Of a DNA stretch of 64,000 bases, positions 52,476 to 61,471 are shown piece after piece (position 1 is the first letter of the stretch; each line of letters opens with the position of its first letter). A program made the translations under genes and the position numbers. Below the pieces are notes generated by a model, which saw only the letters and a list, made by a program, of their open reading frames with translations, made no database searches and had not been told where the DNA came from. Origin of the DNA: Streptomyces sp. f51. GTDB taxonomy: Bacteria > Actinomycetota > Actinomycetes > Streptomycetales > Streptomycetaceae. The stretch covers positions 6,791,001-6,855,000 of the forward strand of contig NZ_CP149798.1 of NCBI RefSeq assembly GCF_037940415.1, written 5' to 3'.

Positions 52476-53453
52476 CTACGACACGACGTCCAGGGGCGGC
52501 TTTCCGGCGATGAAGTCCGCCGCGTTCCGGACCGCGGCCAGCGCGATCCGTACGAGCGTCTCGCGGGTGACACCGGCGACGTGCGGGGAGAGCACGACGT
52601 TCGGCGCCTTGAGCAACCGCAGGGCCGGGGTGGGCGGTTCGGGGTCGAAGACGTCGAGGCCGGCCCCTGCGAGCGCGCCCGCGTGGAGCGCGTCCGCCAG
52701 GGCGTCCTGGTCGATCAGGGCGCCCCGCGAGGTGTTGACGACGAACGCGGTCGGCTTGAGGAGCGCGAGCCGTTCGGCGTTCAGGAGATGGCGGGTCGTC
52801 TCCGTGAGCGGCGCGTGCAGACTGACGTAGTCCGATACGCGCAGCAGTTCCTCCAGTTCGACATGGCGGGCCCCGCCGAGCCGGGCCTCGGTCTCCGCGG
52901 GCACCCGCGTGGGTCCCGCGTAGACGACGCTCATGTCGAACGCGACGGCGCGCCGGGCGACTTCCTCGCCGATGTGGCCGAGCCCCACGATGCCGAGGGT
53001 CTTGCCGGACAGCTCGGTGATCGACTGCTGGAGCCGGGGAAGCGCCCAGTCCGCCTCGGTCAACGCCGTGTGGGCGGGCACCAGTTGTTTGGCGAGGGCG
53101 AGCATGAGGGCGAAGGTCTGCTCGGCCACGTTCTGCTTCTCGGCGCCGCTGGAACCGATGTTGCACACGGGCACGCCCCGCTCGCGCGCCGCGTCCAGAT
53201 CGACGTAGTCGAAGCCGTGGCTGGCGCACTGCACCAGCTCCAGATCCGGTGCGGCCGCGATGTGTTCGGCGGTCACCGGGCCGAGACCGGTGACCACGAC
53301 ATGGGCCTCGCGCAGGGCGACGGGGTCCTCGTCGGTGGCCTCCACGACGGTGACACGGGCCTGCCCGGGGAAGAGCGTGGCGAGCGCCGCCCCCGCCGTA
53401 CGGCCGCCCACGTGCGGGGAGACGACGGCGAGCACGTTCTTGATGACGGTCAT
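52476..53453 (-). CDS. D-2-hydroxyacid dehydrogenase
   Basis: A 325-residue NAD(P)-dependent dehydrogenase. The NAD motif is GIVGLGHIGEEVARR; catalytic residues lie in NTSRGALID (Arg), GLDVFDPEPP (Glu) and LSPHVAGVT (His). It interconverts 2-oxoacids and D-2-hydroxyacids. The ATG overlaps the stop of the FMN oxidase gene by 4 bp, so both act on the same class of substrate. Confidence 0.92.
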   Translation of the reverse strand: MTVIKNVLAVVSPHVGGRTAGAALATLFPGQARVTVVEATDEDPVALREAHVVVTGLGPVTAEHIAAAPDLELVQCASHGFDYVDLDAARERGVPVCNIGSSGAEKQNVAEQTFALMLALAKQLVPAHTALTEADWALPRLQQSITELSGKTLGIVGLGHIGEEVARRAVAFDMSVVYAGPTRVPAETEARLGGARHVELEELLRVSDYVSLHAPLTETTRHLLNAERLALLKPTAFVVNTSRGALIDQDALADALHAGALAGAGLDVFDPEPPTPALRLLKAPNVVLSPHVAGVTRETLVRIALAAVRNAADFIAGKPPLDVVS

Positions 53454-54619
53454 GAGGGTTCCTCGATCAGGTCGTCGGGGCCGACGGAGGCCGGGTGGGC
53501 GTGGCCGGACAGGGCGAGGGTGAGGTCGAACTCGGCGAGCAGACAGCGGACGACGTGTTCGACGCCCGCCTGGCCGTCGAGGCCGAGCCCGTAGGCGTAG
53601 GGACGTCCGACGAGCACCGCCCGCGCGCCGAGGGCGAGCGCCTTGAAGACGTCGTCGCCGGTGCGGATGCCGCTGTCGAAGAGCACGGTGAGCCGGTCGC
53701 CCACCGCCGCCGCCACCCGGGGCAGCGCGTCGGCGGCCGCGACGGACCCCGCCACCTGCCTGCCGCCGTGGTTGGAGACCACCACGCCGTCCATCCCGGC
53801 CTCGGCGGCGTGACGGGCGTCGTCCGGGTGCAGGATGCCCTTGAGGACGATGGGCCCGTCCCAGTTCTCCCGCAGGAAGGCCAGATCGGGCCAGGTCTTG
53901 CCGGGGTCGGCGAACATGCTCACGAAGTGCATCACGGCCGCGTTCGGGTCCTCGTGCACCGGCTTGGCCAGACCCGCCAGGAACGCCGGGTCGGAGAAGT
54001 AGTTGGCGGTGCCCACGCCGTGCAGGAACGGCAGGTACGCCTGGTCGAGGTCGCGCGGGCGCCAGGCGAGCAGCGGGGTGTCGAGCGTGACGAACAGCGC
54101 GGTGAACCCGGCCGCCTTCGCCCGGTCCAGGAAGCTGCGCGTGACCTCGCGGTCCTTCGCCCAGTACAGCTGGAACCAGCGCTCCCCGTCGCCCATGGCC
54201 TCGGCGACCTGCTCCATCGGGGTGCTGGAGGCCGAGGACAGGATGTACGGGACGCCCTGCGCGGCGGCGGCCCGTGCCGCGGCGCACTCCGCGTCCGGGT
54301 GCATGATCGACAGAACGCCGATCGGCGCGAGCGCGAGCGGCGCGGGCAGCGGCCGCCCCAGCACCTCGACGGACAGGTCGCGTTCGTGGACGTCGCGCAG
54401 CATGCGCGGCACGATCCGGCGCCGTCCCAGCGCCTCCCGGTTGGCGCGCGCGGTGCTGCCGTCGCCCGCGCTTCCCGCCACATAGCCGACCGGACCGGGT
54501 CCGAGCCGCTGTTCGGTGAGCTCCTCCAGCCGTGTCAGATCGGTGGGCAGCCGCGGCACGGCGCCCGTCATCCCGTTCAGATAGATCTCGTACTGGAAGT
54601 CGGCCCAGTGCTTCGCCAT
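53450..54619 (-). CDS. FMN-dependent alpha-hydroxyacid oxidase (lactate monooxygenase-like)
   Basis: A 389-residue flavoprotein. Motifs: RRIVPRMLRDV, LAPIGVLSIMHPDAE, the catalytic HGGRQ (in SNHGGRQVAGS) and GIRTGDDVFKALALGARAVLVGRP binding FMN phosphate. The family oxidises L-2-hydroxyacids such as lactate, glycolate or mandelate. With the coupled dehydrogenase this forms a 2-hydroxyacid oxidation/interconversion pair, controlled by the divergent PucR protein. Confidence 0.92.
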   Translation of the reverse strand: MAKHWADFQYEIYLNGMTGAVPRLPTDLTRLEELTEQRLGPGPVGYVAGSAGDGSTARANREALGRRRIVPRMLRDVHERDLSVEVLGRPLPAPLALAPIGVLSIMHPDAECAAARAAAAQGVPYILSSASSTPMEQVAEAMGDGERWFQLYWAKDREVTRSFLDRAKAAGFTALFVTLDTPLLAWRPRDLDQAYLPFLHGVGTANYFSDPAFLAGLAKPVHEDPNAAVMHFVSMFADPGKTWPDLAFLRENWDGPIVLKGILHPDDARHAAEAGMDGVVVSNHGGRQVAGSVAAADALPRVAAAVGDRLTVLFDSGIRTGDDVFKALALGARAVLVGRPYAYGLGLDGQAGVEHVVRCLLAEFDLTLALSGHAHPASVGPDDLIEEPS

Positions 54620-54732
54620 CCGTACGTCCCGCCTCTCGTCCCCAAGACCGCGCTGTACGGGGTCGATCCTTACGAGAGTGACAAGTCACGTCCACTGTGG
54701 TGCGCACAAAGTGCGGCTGGGATCATCATGGT

Positions 54733-55911
54733 GTGACAAACAAGCCGTCCGGGATCCGGGAGCGCATCCGGCAGGAAATGGTCGCCGACCCGCAGGTGGT
54801 GGAGGCGATCGTCGCGGCGGTCCACGAACAGGTCCCGGTGTACGCGGCGCTCGACGACAGCCGGCTGCCCGAGGTACGGGCCATCGCCGCCTGGGGCCTG
54901 GAGCGGCTGCTCCACCTGTGGGCCACCGACGGCACGCTGGGCCCGGCGGATCTGCGGCGCTTCCGGGGCATCGCCTCGGCCCGCGCGGCGGACGGACGTC
55001 CGGTGCGGGCGGTGCTGCGCGCCTACCGGGTCGCGGGCACGGTCCTCACCGACGAGGTCGCCGCCCGCGCGCCCCGCCTCGGCGCCGCCGACGCCTTCGC
55101 GCTGGCCCGCATGCTGCTGGTCAGCCTCGACACTCTCTCCGAGGAGATGGCCACCGCGTACGCGGCCACCAGCGAGGATCTGGCCGGTGACCGGAACCGG
55201 GCGCTGCGGCTGCTGCTCGACGACCTGATCGCCGGGCGGCACGCCTCGGTGGGCGCGCTGGCCGACCGCTCCGCGCGGCTCGGCGTCCAACTGCCCGATC
55301 CCTGCTGCCTCCTGGTGGCCGAGCCGGCCGCCGCCGACCGGCCCGATCCGGCGCACGGCACGGCGACGGACCTGCTCGACGCACTGGCCCCTCCCGGGGG
55401 AGAGGTGACCTCGCTGGCGACGGTACGGGGGTCACGGGCGGTTCTGCTGCTGCCGCTCGCGGCCTCGGCGCGCGTGGCGGCGGTCCTGGGCGAACGGTCC
55501 TGGCGCGGATGCGTCGTCACCGTCGAGAGCCCGGACCGGATCGCCCTCGCGCACCGGCTCGCGGCGGACGCGCTCGACACCGCCCCGGCCCACGCCCATC
55601 GGTCCGGGCGCGTGCTCACCGACGCCGACGCGCAGGTCCTCGCCCTGCTCGCCGGGCGCCCCGCCGCCACACCCGGCCAGATCGCGCGGCTGGTGCTCGG
55701 ACCGCTCGCCGAACCCGCCCAGGGGCATCTGCTGGACGCCCTCACGGCGTACATCGACTCGGGCTCGGCGAACGCCGCCGCGCGGGCCCTGCACCTCCAT
55801 CCCCAGTCCCTGCGCTACCGCCTGCGCCGCGTCCTGGAGCTGACGGGCCGTGACCCCCGCGACCCCTGGCACCGGCTCACCCTGGACATCGCCAGGACGG
55901 TGCGCGACTGA
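54733..55911 (+). CDS. PucR-family transcriptional regulator
   Basis: A 392-residue regulator with an N-terminal sensor region, a GGDEF-like degenerate middle domain and a C-terminal PucR helix-turn-helix (SANAAARALHLHPQSLRYRLRRVLELTG, given here as ALHLHPQSLRYRLRRV). The start is uncertain: GTG 54733 begins the conserved part but lacks a ribosome site, GTG 54697 is also in frame. It faces the hydroxyacid operon and is its likely activator. Confidence 0.85.
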   Translation: MTNKPSGIRERIRQEMVADPQVVEAIVAAVHEQVPVYAALDDSRLPEVRAIAAWGLERLLHLWATDGTLGPADLRRFRGIASARAADGRPVRAVLRAYRVAGTVLTDEVAARAPRLGAADAFALARMLLVSLDTLSEEMATAYAATSEDLAGDRNRALRLLLDDLIAGRHASVGALADRSARLGVQLPDPCCLLVAEPAAADRPDPAHGTATDLLDALAPPGGEVTSLATVRGSRAVLLLPLAASARVAAVLGERSWRGCVVTVESPDRIALAHRLAADALDTAPAHAHRSGRVLTDADAQVLALLAGRPAATPGQIARLVLGPLAEPAQGHLLDALTAYIDSGSANAAARALHLHPQSLRYRLRRVLELTGRDPRDPWHRLTLDIARTVRD

Positions 55912-55949
55912 GCGGTCCCGGCTCCCGGACGGCACCCGGCCGCGCCGGG

Positions 55950-56501
55950 TCACTCCTCGTCGCCGGGGGCTTCCCGTGTCCCGGTGTCCGGGCCCTGTGA
56001 ACGGACCCGCTGCACGTGTTCGAGCGACTCGCGCAGTTCACCGAGCCAGTCGTCGGTGTGCCGCTGCACGAGACGGACGCACCAGGCCAGGGCGTCGCTG
56101 CGGCTGCGGGCCACCCCGGCCGCGACGAGCGTGTCCAGGACCTCGCGCTCGGGCTGGCGCAGCCGGGTCATGACGGGCGCGGCGACATGGGTGAACAGGG
56201 CGCGCTCGGTGCCGCACTCCACGCCCCAGGAGACCTTCTTGCGGAAGCGGTGCTCCGCCTCCCGCGCGACCTCCACGCGGTCCTCGCGGGTGCGCTCGCG
56301 GAACTCCTGGACACGGGCCTGGAGCGCCGCCTCCTTCTCGGCGTCCGAGGCGCCCTCGGCGAGCTTCGGCTCGGGGATGCGGCCGACGACGGTGATCTCC
56401 TCACGGTCGGCCCGCACCTCGGTCAGGCTCTCGAAGAGATCGTCGGGCAGACGGCCGGCGAACCAGCCGCGCAGCTTCTCGTGTTGCTCCGATGTAATCA
56501 T
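55950..56501 (-). CDS. Conserved actinobacterial protein, unknown function
   Basis: A 183-residue hydrophilic helical protein. The N-terminus (EQHEKLRGWFAGRLPDDLFES) leads to a charged coiled-coil-like centre; residues 118-150 (LDTLVAAGVARSRSDALAWCVRLVQR) look like the ribbon-helix-helix fragment seen in such proteins. Function unknown. A palindrome GTAAT-CACC-ATTAC abuts the start codon, suggesting autoregulation. Confidence 0.72.
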   Translation of the reverse strand: MITSEQHEKLRGWFAGRLPDDLFESLTEVRADREEITVVGRIPEPKLAEGASDAEKEAALQARVQEFRERTREDRVEVAREAEHRFRKKVSWGVECGTERALFTHVAAPVMTRLRQPEREVLDTLVAAGVARSRSDALAWCVRLVQRHTDDWLGELRESLEHVQRVRSQGPDTGTREAPGDEE

Positions 56502-56515
56502 GTAATCACCATTAC
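56502..56515. promoter_or_regulatory. Palindrome GTAAT-N4-ATTAC beside a start codon
   Basis: Perfect 5-4-5 palindrome directly upstream of the ATG at 56501 of the helical protein. GGAG (complement of 56515-56518) lies beyond it. A protein bound there would cover the start region. Confidence 0.5.
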
Positions 56516-56843
56516 TCCGCCGCGATCGAAGCGCAAGGGACGCCGGAGAAGTCCGCCGAGAGCGGAAGTCGAGGCGGCATGCCGGTTCAAGCGGAATGTT
56601 TCAGGCCTATTGCTGAGCCGTGTCATTCCGGCCAGGTGGCTGTCCGCAGTTGTCGCCGGGCGCTCGGTTACTGGCCTCACCCGATCGAATTCTGTGACTT
56701 CGCGCCACTGATTCAATACTCAAAGTTACCGAAACGTGTGGGGTCGATGTGTGTTTCCTGTGCGGACTCGGCAGACTCGCGCTCGCCGAACCGGCACCGA
56801 CCGAGCCGGTATCGCATTTCGATCGAGCGGAAGGATGCACACA

Positions 56844-57266
56844 ATGCCGAACACCGCGCGTTGGGCAGCGACTCTCACCCTGACGGCCACCGCAGTCTGC
56901 GGCCCCCTTGTCGGGTCGGCCCACGCGGCCCCGTCCGGGCTCTACGCCCCCTCCGCCCTGGTGCTCACCACGGGCCACGGCCAGACGGCCGCCGTCGCGA
57001 CTCCGGAGCGCGCCGTCACCCTCAACTGCGCCCCCACGGCCTCCGGGACCCATCCGGCCGCGCCCGACGCCTGCGCCGAACTGCGCGCGGTCAAGGGAGA
57101 CTTCGACGCGCTGACCCCCAGAAACGGTGTCTTCTGTACCAGGCTGTACGACCCCGTGGTCGTCACCGTGGAAGGCGTCTGGCAGGGCAAGCGCGTCTCG
57201 TACGAGCACACCTTCTCCAACGAGTGCGTGAAGAACTCCTACGGGACGACGGTCTTCGCGTTCTGA
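56844..57266 (+). CDS. ssi: Subtilisin inhibitor-like (SSI) protease inhibitor
   Basis: A 140-residue secreted protein. Signal peptide residues 1-28 (AHA cleavage site), then a typical SSI domain: LYAPSALVLTTGHG, TLNCAPTASGTHPAAPDACAELR, VVVTVEGVWQGKRVSYEHTFSNECVKNSYG. The four conserved cysteines are present. The reactive loop reads CTRLYDP where SSI has CPMVYDP, so P1 is Arg and the inhibitor should favour trypsin-like proteases. AAGGA is 8 bp before the ATG. Confidence 0.95.
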   Translation: MPNTARWAATLTLTATAVCGPLVGSAHAAPSGLYAPSALVLTTGHGQTAAVATPERAVTLNCAPTASGTHPAAPDACAELRAVKGDFDALTPRNGVFCTRLYDPVVVTVEGVWQGKRVSYEHTFSNECVKNSYGTTVFAF

Positions 57267-57357
57267 GAGACCGGGATCGCGTGGCCGTCGTGGACATGGA
57301 CCGGGAACCGTAGCTGGGGAGTGCGGGCCCCGTCACGAAGCGCCATGTGATTTCGCA

Positions 57358-57401
57358 CCGAGGGCCGGTCAGACGGAGTGGGGCCGTCGACCGGCCCTCG
57401 G
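57358..57401 (+). terminator. Terminator after the SSI gene, 13-bp stem
   Basis: Perfect repeat 57358-57370/57389-57401, 18-nt loop, about 90 bp after the SSI stop. The rest of 57267-57596 holds no visible gene. Confidence 0.65.
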
Positions 57402-57596
57402 CATGTCCGCGTCCAGGCCGCCGTCCCACGGCGGTCTGGACGCACCCCGGAGGTGCCGCCGAGGACCGCCGGCCCTTCCCGGACCCTCCCCGAGCGGTAC
57501 CACGCCCGGGGAATCCCTGCGCCGCACGGCCCAGGCCCGTCACCTTTCCGGGTCACCCGGGATGCCGACGCGGCCGGGATGGAGTAGCGGTGGAGC

Positions 57597-59120
57597 ATGG
57601 GTGCACTCCTCGACTGGGACCAGCGGCTGTTCACACGGGTGGCCACCGCGCGGGTGCCCGGAGCCGATCCGGCGCTGCGGCGGCTCAGCCACGCGGCCGA
57701 CCACGGCCGCCTCTGGCTCGGCGCGGCCGCCGGGCTCGGCCTCGCGGGCGGCCCGGCCGGGCGCCGGGCGGCGCTGCGCGGGCTCGGCTCGCTGGCGCTG
57801 GCCTCGTTCACCGTCAACACGCTGGTGAAGTGGAGCGCCCGCCGCCCCCGCCCGCTGCTGGAAGGCGTCCCCACGATCCGGCGCCTGTCCCGCCAGCCGC
57901 ACACCACCTCCTTCCCCTCGGGGCACTCCGCCTCCGCCGCGGCCTTCGCGACCGCCGTCGCCCTGGAGTCCACGCGCTACGGCCTCCTGGTCGCGCCCGT
58001 GGCCGCCGCCGTCGCCTTCTCCCGCGTCTACGTGGGGGTCCACTACCCGGGAGACGTCCTCGCCGGCGTGGCCGTCGGCGCGGGCGCCGCCGCCCTCACC
58101 TGCCGCTGGTGGCCGCCGCGCCCCGTCGTACCGGAGCGGGAACGGCCCGCCGCACGGGCACCCGCGCTGCCGCTCGGCAGGGGCCTCGTCCTGATCGTCG
58201 ACCGTCCGGCCGGTGCCGGGGCGGCGCTGCACACCCGGCGGCTGCGCGCCCTGCTGCCCCAGGCGGAGGTGATCGAGCGCGGACCCGACGAGGACCTGGC
58301 GGAGCTGCTCGCGGTGGCGGCCGACCGGGCCGTCGAGACGGGCGGCGCGCTCGGGGTCTGCGGCGGCGACGCCTGTCTCGGCGCCGCCGCGCGCGCTGCG
58401 GCCCGGCGGGGACTGGCGCTGGCCGTGTTCCCCGGTGGCACCGACGACCGCTTCGCCCGGGACGTGGGCGTGCACGACTTCGAGGACGCCTCCCTCGCGG
58501 TCGCCCGCGGCGAGGCGGTCTCGGTCGACATCGGCGTGGCCCGTACCGGCACGGGAGAGGACACCTGGTTCCTGAACGAGTTCAGCCTCGGCCCGTACCC
58601 CGAACTCGCGCGGCTGCGGGAGCGGTTGGAGCGGCGCTTGGGCGGCGCCCCGGCGGCGGCCGCCGCCCTGGTCCGGGTGCTCGGCGCCGCCCGCCCGGTC
58701 GAGCTGAACGTCAACGGCAGGCCCCGCAGCGTCTGGCTGCTCCTCGCGGGCAACGGGCGCTTCGTGCCGGAGGGGCTCGCCCCCGCGTTCCGGCCGCGTC
58801 TGGACGACGATCTGCTCGACGTGCGCCTGGTCGACGCGGGACGCGTCCTCGCCCGTACGCGTGCCGTGGCCGCCGCGCTCCTCGGGACCCTTGAGCACGC
58901 GCGGGTCTACGAGGCCGAGCGTGTGCCGTGGGTGGAGCTGGACGGTGTCCTCGGCGCGGACGTCCCCGCGTTCGACGGTGAACCGCGCCCCGGTGCCGCC
59001 GGGTTGAGGCTGGAGAAGGAGTACCGGGCCCTCGTCGTGTACCGGCCCGCCCGGGCACGGGACGAGACGGTCCAGGAGGTCGGTCGGGTCCCGCCGCGAC
59101 CGCTCACCGAAGAGGGGTGA
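57597..59120 (+). CDS. Fused PAP2 phosphatase - diacylglycerol kinase-like protein
   Basis: A 507-residue fusion. The N-terminal membrane PAP2 phosphatase has all three motifs: KWSARRPRP, SFPSGHSAS and SRVYVGVHYPGD. The C-terminal lipid-kinase-like domain (from about residue 195) has GGDACLG where kinases have GGDGT and GGTDDRFARDVG where they have GTGNDFAR, so catalytic capacity is uncertain. Such fusions occur in actinobacteria in lipid phosphate metabolism. ATG 57597 is used; its ribosome site is poorly spaced. Confidence 0.88.
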   Translation: MGALLDWDQRLFTRVATARVPGADPALRRLSHAADHGRLWLGAAAGLGLAGGPAGRRAALRGLGSLALASFTVNTLVKWSARRPRPLLEGVPTIRRLSRQPHTTSFPSGHSASAAAFATAVALESTRYGLLVAPVAAAVAFSRVYVGVHYPGDVLAGVAVGAGAAALTCRWWPPRPVVPERERPAARAPALPLGRGLVLIVDRPAGAGAALHTRRLRALLPQAEVIERGPDEDLAELLAVAADRAVETGGALGVCGGDACLGAAARAAARRGLALAVFPGGTDDRFARDVGVHDFEDASLAVARGEAVSVDIGVARTGTGEDTWFLNEFSLGPYPELARLRERLERRLGGAPAAAAALVRVLGAARPVELNVNGRPRSVWLLLAGNGRFVPEGLAPAFRPRLDDDLLDVRLVDAGRVLARTRAVAAALLGTLEHARVYEAERVPWVELDGVLGADVPAFDGEPRPGAAGLRLEKEYRALVVYRPARARDETVQEVGRVPPRPLTEEG

Positions 59121-59153
59121 GGGGCCGCCGTCTCCCTGCGGACGGCGGCCCCT
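59120..59153. terminator. Terminator, 13-bp stem
   Basis: Perfect repeat 59120-59132/59141-59153 with an 8-nt loop, immediately at the stop of the PAP2 fusion and 46 bp past the end of the opposing exporter gene. Confidence 0.8.
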
Positions 59154-59199
59154 CGGCCCGGGTGGGCGGCGGCCGGGCCGTGACCCGGCCGGCACCCGG

Positions 59200-60702
59200 T
59201 CACATGTGGACGACGGGTGCGGCGTCCGGGTCCTGGGCCTGCCTGCCCGGGCGGTAGAGCACGAGGGCGATGAGCGCCCCCGCGGCGAAGAAGCCGGCCG
59301 ACCACCAGAAGGCGGTGGTGTAGCTCTCGATCGTCGACTGCGCCTGGACCAGCTTGTCCGTCGCGTCCTTGCCCGCGAGGTAACTGCTCGCGGCGCTCGC
59401 CGCGAGCGTGTTCAGCAGCGCGGTGCCGATCGAACCGCCCACCTGCTGCATGGTGTTGACGGTCGCGGAGGCGACACCCGCGTCCTCGGGAGCGATCCCG
59501 CTGGTGGCCAGGGACATGGCGGGCGGCATCACCATGCCGAGTCCGGCGCCGATCAGCAGCAGCTGCGGCAGCACGTCGGTCGAGAAGGACGAGTCGACGC
59601 CGATGCCGGTCAGCCATGCCATGCCGAGCGCGGCGACCGCGAAGCCCGCGGGGATGACGGCCTTCGGGCCGATCCGGGGCACCAGGACGGTCGTGGAGAC
59701 CTGGGCCATGACCATCAGCGTCGCCATCATCGGCAGGAAGGCCACACCGGTCTTGGTGGGGCTGAAGCCGAGGTTCAGCTGAAGGTAGTAGGTGAGGAAG
59801 AGGAAGACGCCGAACATGCCCGCGCCGGTGATCAGGACCGCGAGGAACGAGGCGGCCCGGTTGCGGTCGAGCAGGACGCGCATCGGCAGGAGCGGGTGCG
59901 CGGCCCGTGTCTGCCACCGGGCGAACGCGGCCAGAAGGACGCCGCCCGCCGCCAGGAAGCCCCAGGTGAGGGGCGAACTCCAGTCGTGGGTCTCGGCGTT
60001 GGAGAAGCCGTAGACCAGCGAGAAGAGACCGGTGGAGACCAGCAGGGTGCCCGGCAGGTCGAGCTTGGAGTCGGCGGCGTCGCGGTGGCCGCTCAGCAGG
60101 ACCCAGCCGCCCGCGAACGCGACGACGGCGAAGACGAGGTTGACGAACAGGGTCCAGCGCCAGTCGAGCGCGTCGGTCAGGAGACCGCCGAGCAGCAGAC
60201 CCACCGCGCCACCGGCGCCGGCGATGGCGCCGTACACGCTGAACGCCTTGGCGCGCTCCTTGGCGTCGGTGAACGTCGTGTTCAGCAGGGAGAGGGCGGC
60301 CGGTGCGAGGAGGGCGCCGAACACGCCCTGGAGGGCGCGCGCGGTGACCAGCATCCCGAATCCGGTCGAGGCGCCGCCCAGGACGGAGGCTCCGGCGAAC
60401 CCGGCGACACCGACCAGGAAGGCGGGCTTGCGGCCGAAGAGGTCGGCGATGCGCCCGCCGAGCAGCAGCAGGGAGGCGAAGGCGAGGGAGTACGCGGTGA
60501 CGATCCACTGCCGGCTGCCGTCGGAGAAGCCGAGGTCCGCCTGGGCGGAGGGCAGGGCGATGTTCACGATGGTGGCGTCGAGGACCACCATGAGCTGGGC
60601 GATGCCGATGATCGAGAGGATCCACCACCGGCGCTTGGACGCGGCCGCGGACGCCGGGTCCGCGGCACCGGCGCCGGTGCCTTTGGTCAGGGTCTGGGAC
60701 AT
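59200..60702 (-). CDS. DHA2-family MFS exporter
   Basis: A 500-residue, 14-helix MFS carrier. Motif A GGRIADLFGRKPAFLVG, LDATIVNIALP in TM1 and AIAGAGGAVGLLLGG in TM5 place it in the DHA2 drug-antiporter group. CTGGAG precedes ATG 60702. Two strong palindromes in its promoter region (60743-60811) suggest TetR-type repression, but no repressor gene is adjacent. Confidence 0.9.
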   Translation of the reverse strand: MSQTLTKGTGAGAADPASAAASKRRWWILSIIGIAQLMVVLDATIVNIALPSAQADLGFSDGSRQWIVTAYSLAFASLLLLGGRIADLFGRKPAFLVGVAGFAGASVLGGASTGFGMLVTARALQGVFGALLAPAALSLLNTTFTDAKERAKAFSVYGAIAGAGGAVGLLLGGLLTDALDWRWTLFVNLVFAVVAFAGGWVLLSGHRDAADSKLDLPGTLLVSTGLFSLVYGFSNAETHDWSSPLTWGFLAAGGVLLAAFARWQTRAAHPLLPMRVLLDRNRAASFLAVLITGAGMFGVFLFLTYYLQLNLGFSPTKTGVAFLPMMATLMVMAQVSTTVLVPRIGPKAVIPAGFAVAALGMAWLTGIGVDSSFSTDVLPQLLLIGAGLGMVMPPAMSLATSGIAPEDAGVASATVNTMQQVGGSIGTALLNTLAASAASSYLAGKDATDKLVQAQSTIESYTTAFWWSAGFFAAGALIALVLYRPGRQAQDPDAAPVVHM

Positions 60703-60742
60703 GGGAGGCACTCCAGGGAGGTCGCTCGTTACGTGCACGTAA

Positions 60743-60811
60743 ACGAAACGGTTTCGTACACATCGACGTTCCGACCTTAGATCCCGCCCAGCGAAACGGC
60801 AACGTTTCGCT
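60743..60811. promoter_or_regulatory. Two palindromic operators upstream of the MFS gene
   Basis: ACGAAAC-G-GTTTCGT (60743-60757) and AGCGAAACG-GCAA-CGTTTCGCT (60790-60811) are both perfect and share the CGAAAC/GTTTCG half-site. They sit 40 and 90 bp upstream of the exporter start, in the divergent gap towards the SRPBCC gene. Confidence 0.75.
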
Positions 60812-60931
60812 AGGTGTCCGGGTGTGACGTCCGTCCCATCGGCGATTCCGGACCGCGGAGTGAGAACCTGGAGGCGGCCGAACGACCGGCACTCCCGACC
60901 GAAGGCACCCTCACCGAAGGACCGAGCCGCC

Positions 60932-61468
60932 ATGTCCGCCGAAGTCACCGCAGGCACCGGAACGTACCTCGCCCTGGACGACGGGCGTCCCGCCGTCCGC
61001 TTCCACCGGGTCTACGACCACCCCGCCGACCGCCTCTGGCGGTTCGTGACCGACCCGGGCGAGCTCGCCGCGTGGTTCCCCTCCCGCGTCGAGATCGAAC
61101 CGCGCCCCGGCGGCACGGTCCGGTTCAGCGGCGATCCGAACATGCCGGAGTCGACGGGGCGCGTCCTCGCCGTCGACCCGCCCCGCCACCTCTCCTTCGC
61201 GTGGGGCGGCGACGAACTGCGCTTCGACCTCCAAGCCCTCGACGCCGGCCGCGCCCGCTTCACGCTCACCGACGTGCTCGCCGAGCCGAACACGGCCGCC
61301 CGCAACGGCGCCGGCTGGGAGGTGTGCCTGGCCGCCCTCGACCTGGCGGTCCGCGGCGAGCGCTCCGAGGGCCCGCACTCCGGGGGGATCACGGCCTGGA
61401 AGGAGATCTACGACGTCTACGTCGAGGCGGGCTTCCCCTCCGGTGCCCCGGTCCCGGGGGTGGACTGA
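60932..61468 (+). CDS. SRPBCC (AHSA1/START-like) protein
   Basis: A 178-residue protein of the SRPBCC fold: RFHRVYDHPADRLWRFVTDPGELAAWFP at the start, GGTVRFSGDP, PPRHLSFAWGG and a final GGITAWKEIYDVY. Such domains bind hydrophobic ligands. AAGGAC lies 10 bp before ATG 60932. It ends 3 bp before the stop of the convergent NHLP exporter gene. Confidence 0.85.
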   Translation: MSAEVTAGTGTYLALDDGRPAVRFHRVYDHPADRLWRFVTDPGELAAWFPSRVEIEPRPGGTVRFSGDPNMPESTGRVLAVDPPRHLSFAWGGDELRFDLQALDAGRARFTLTDVLAEPNTAARNGAGWEVCLAALDLAVRGERSEGPHSGGITAWKEIYDVYVEAGFPSGAPVPGVD

Positions 61469-61471
61469 CGC

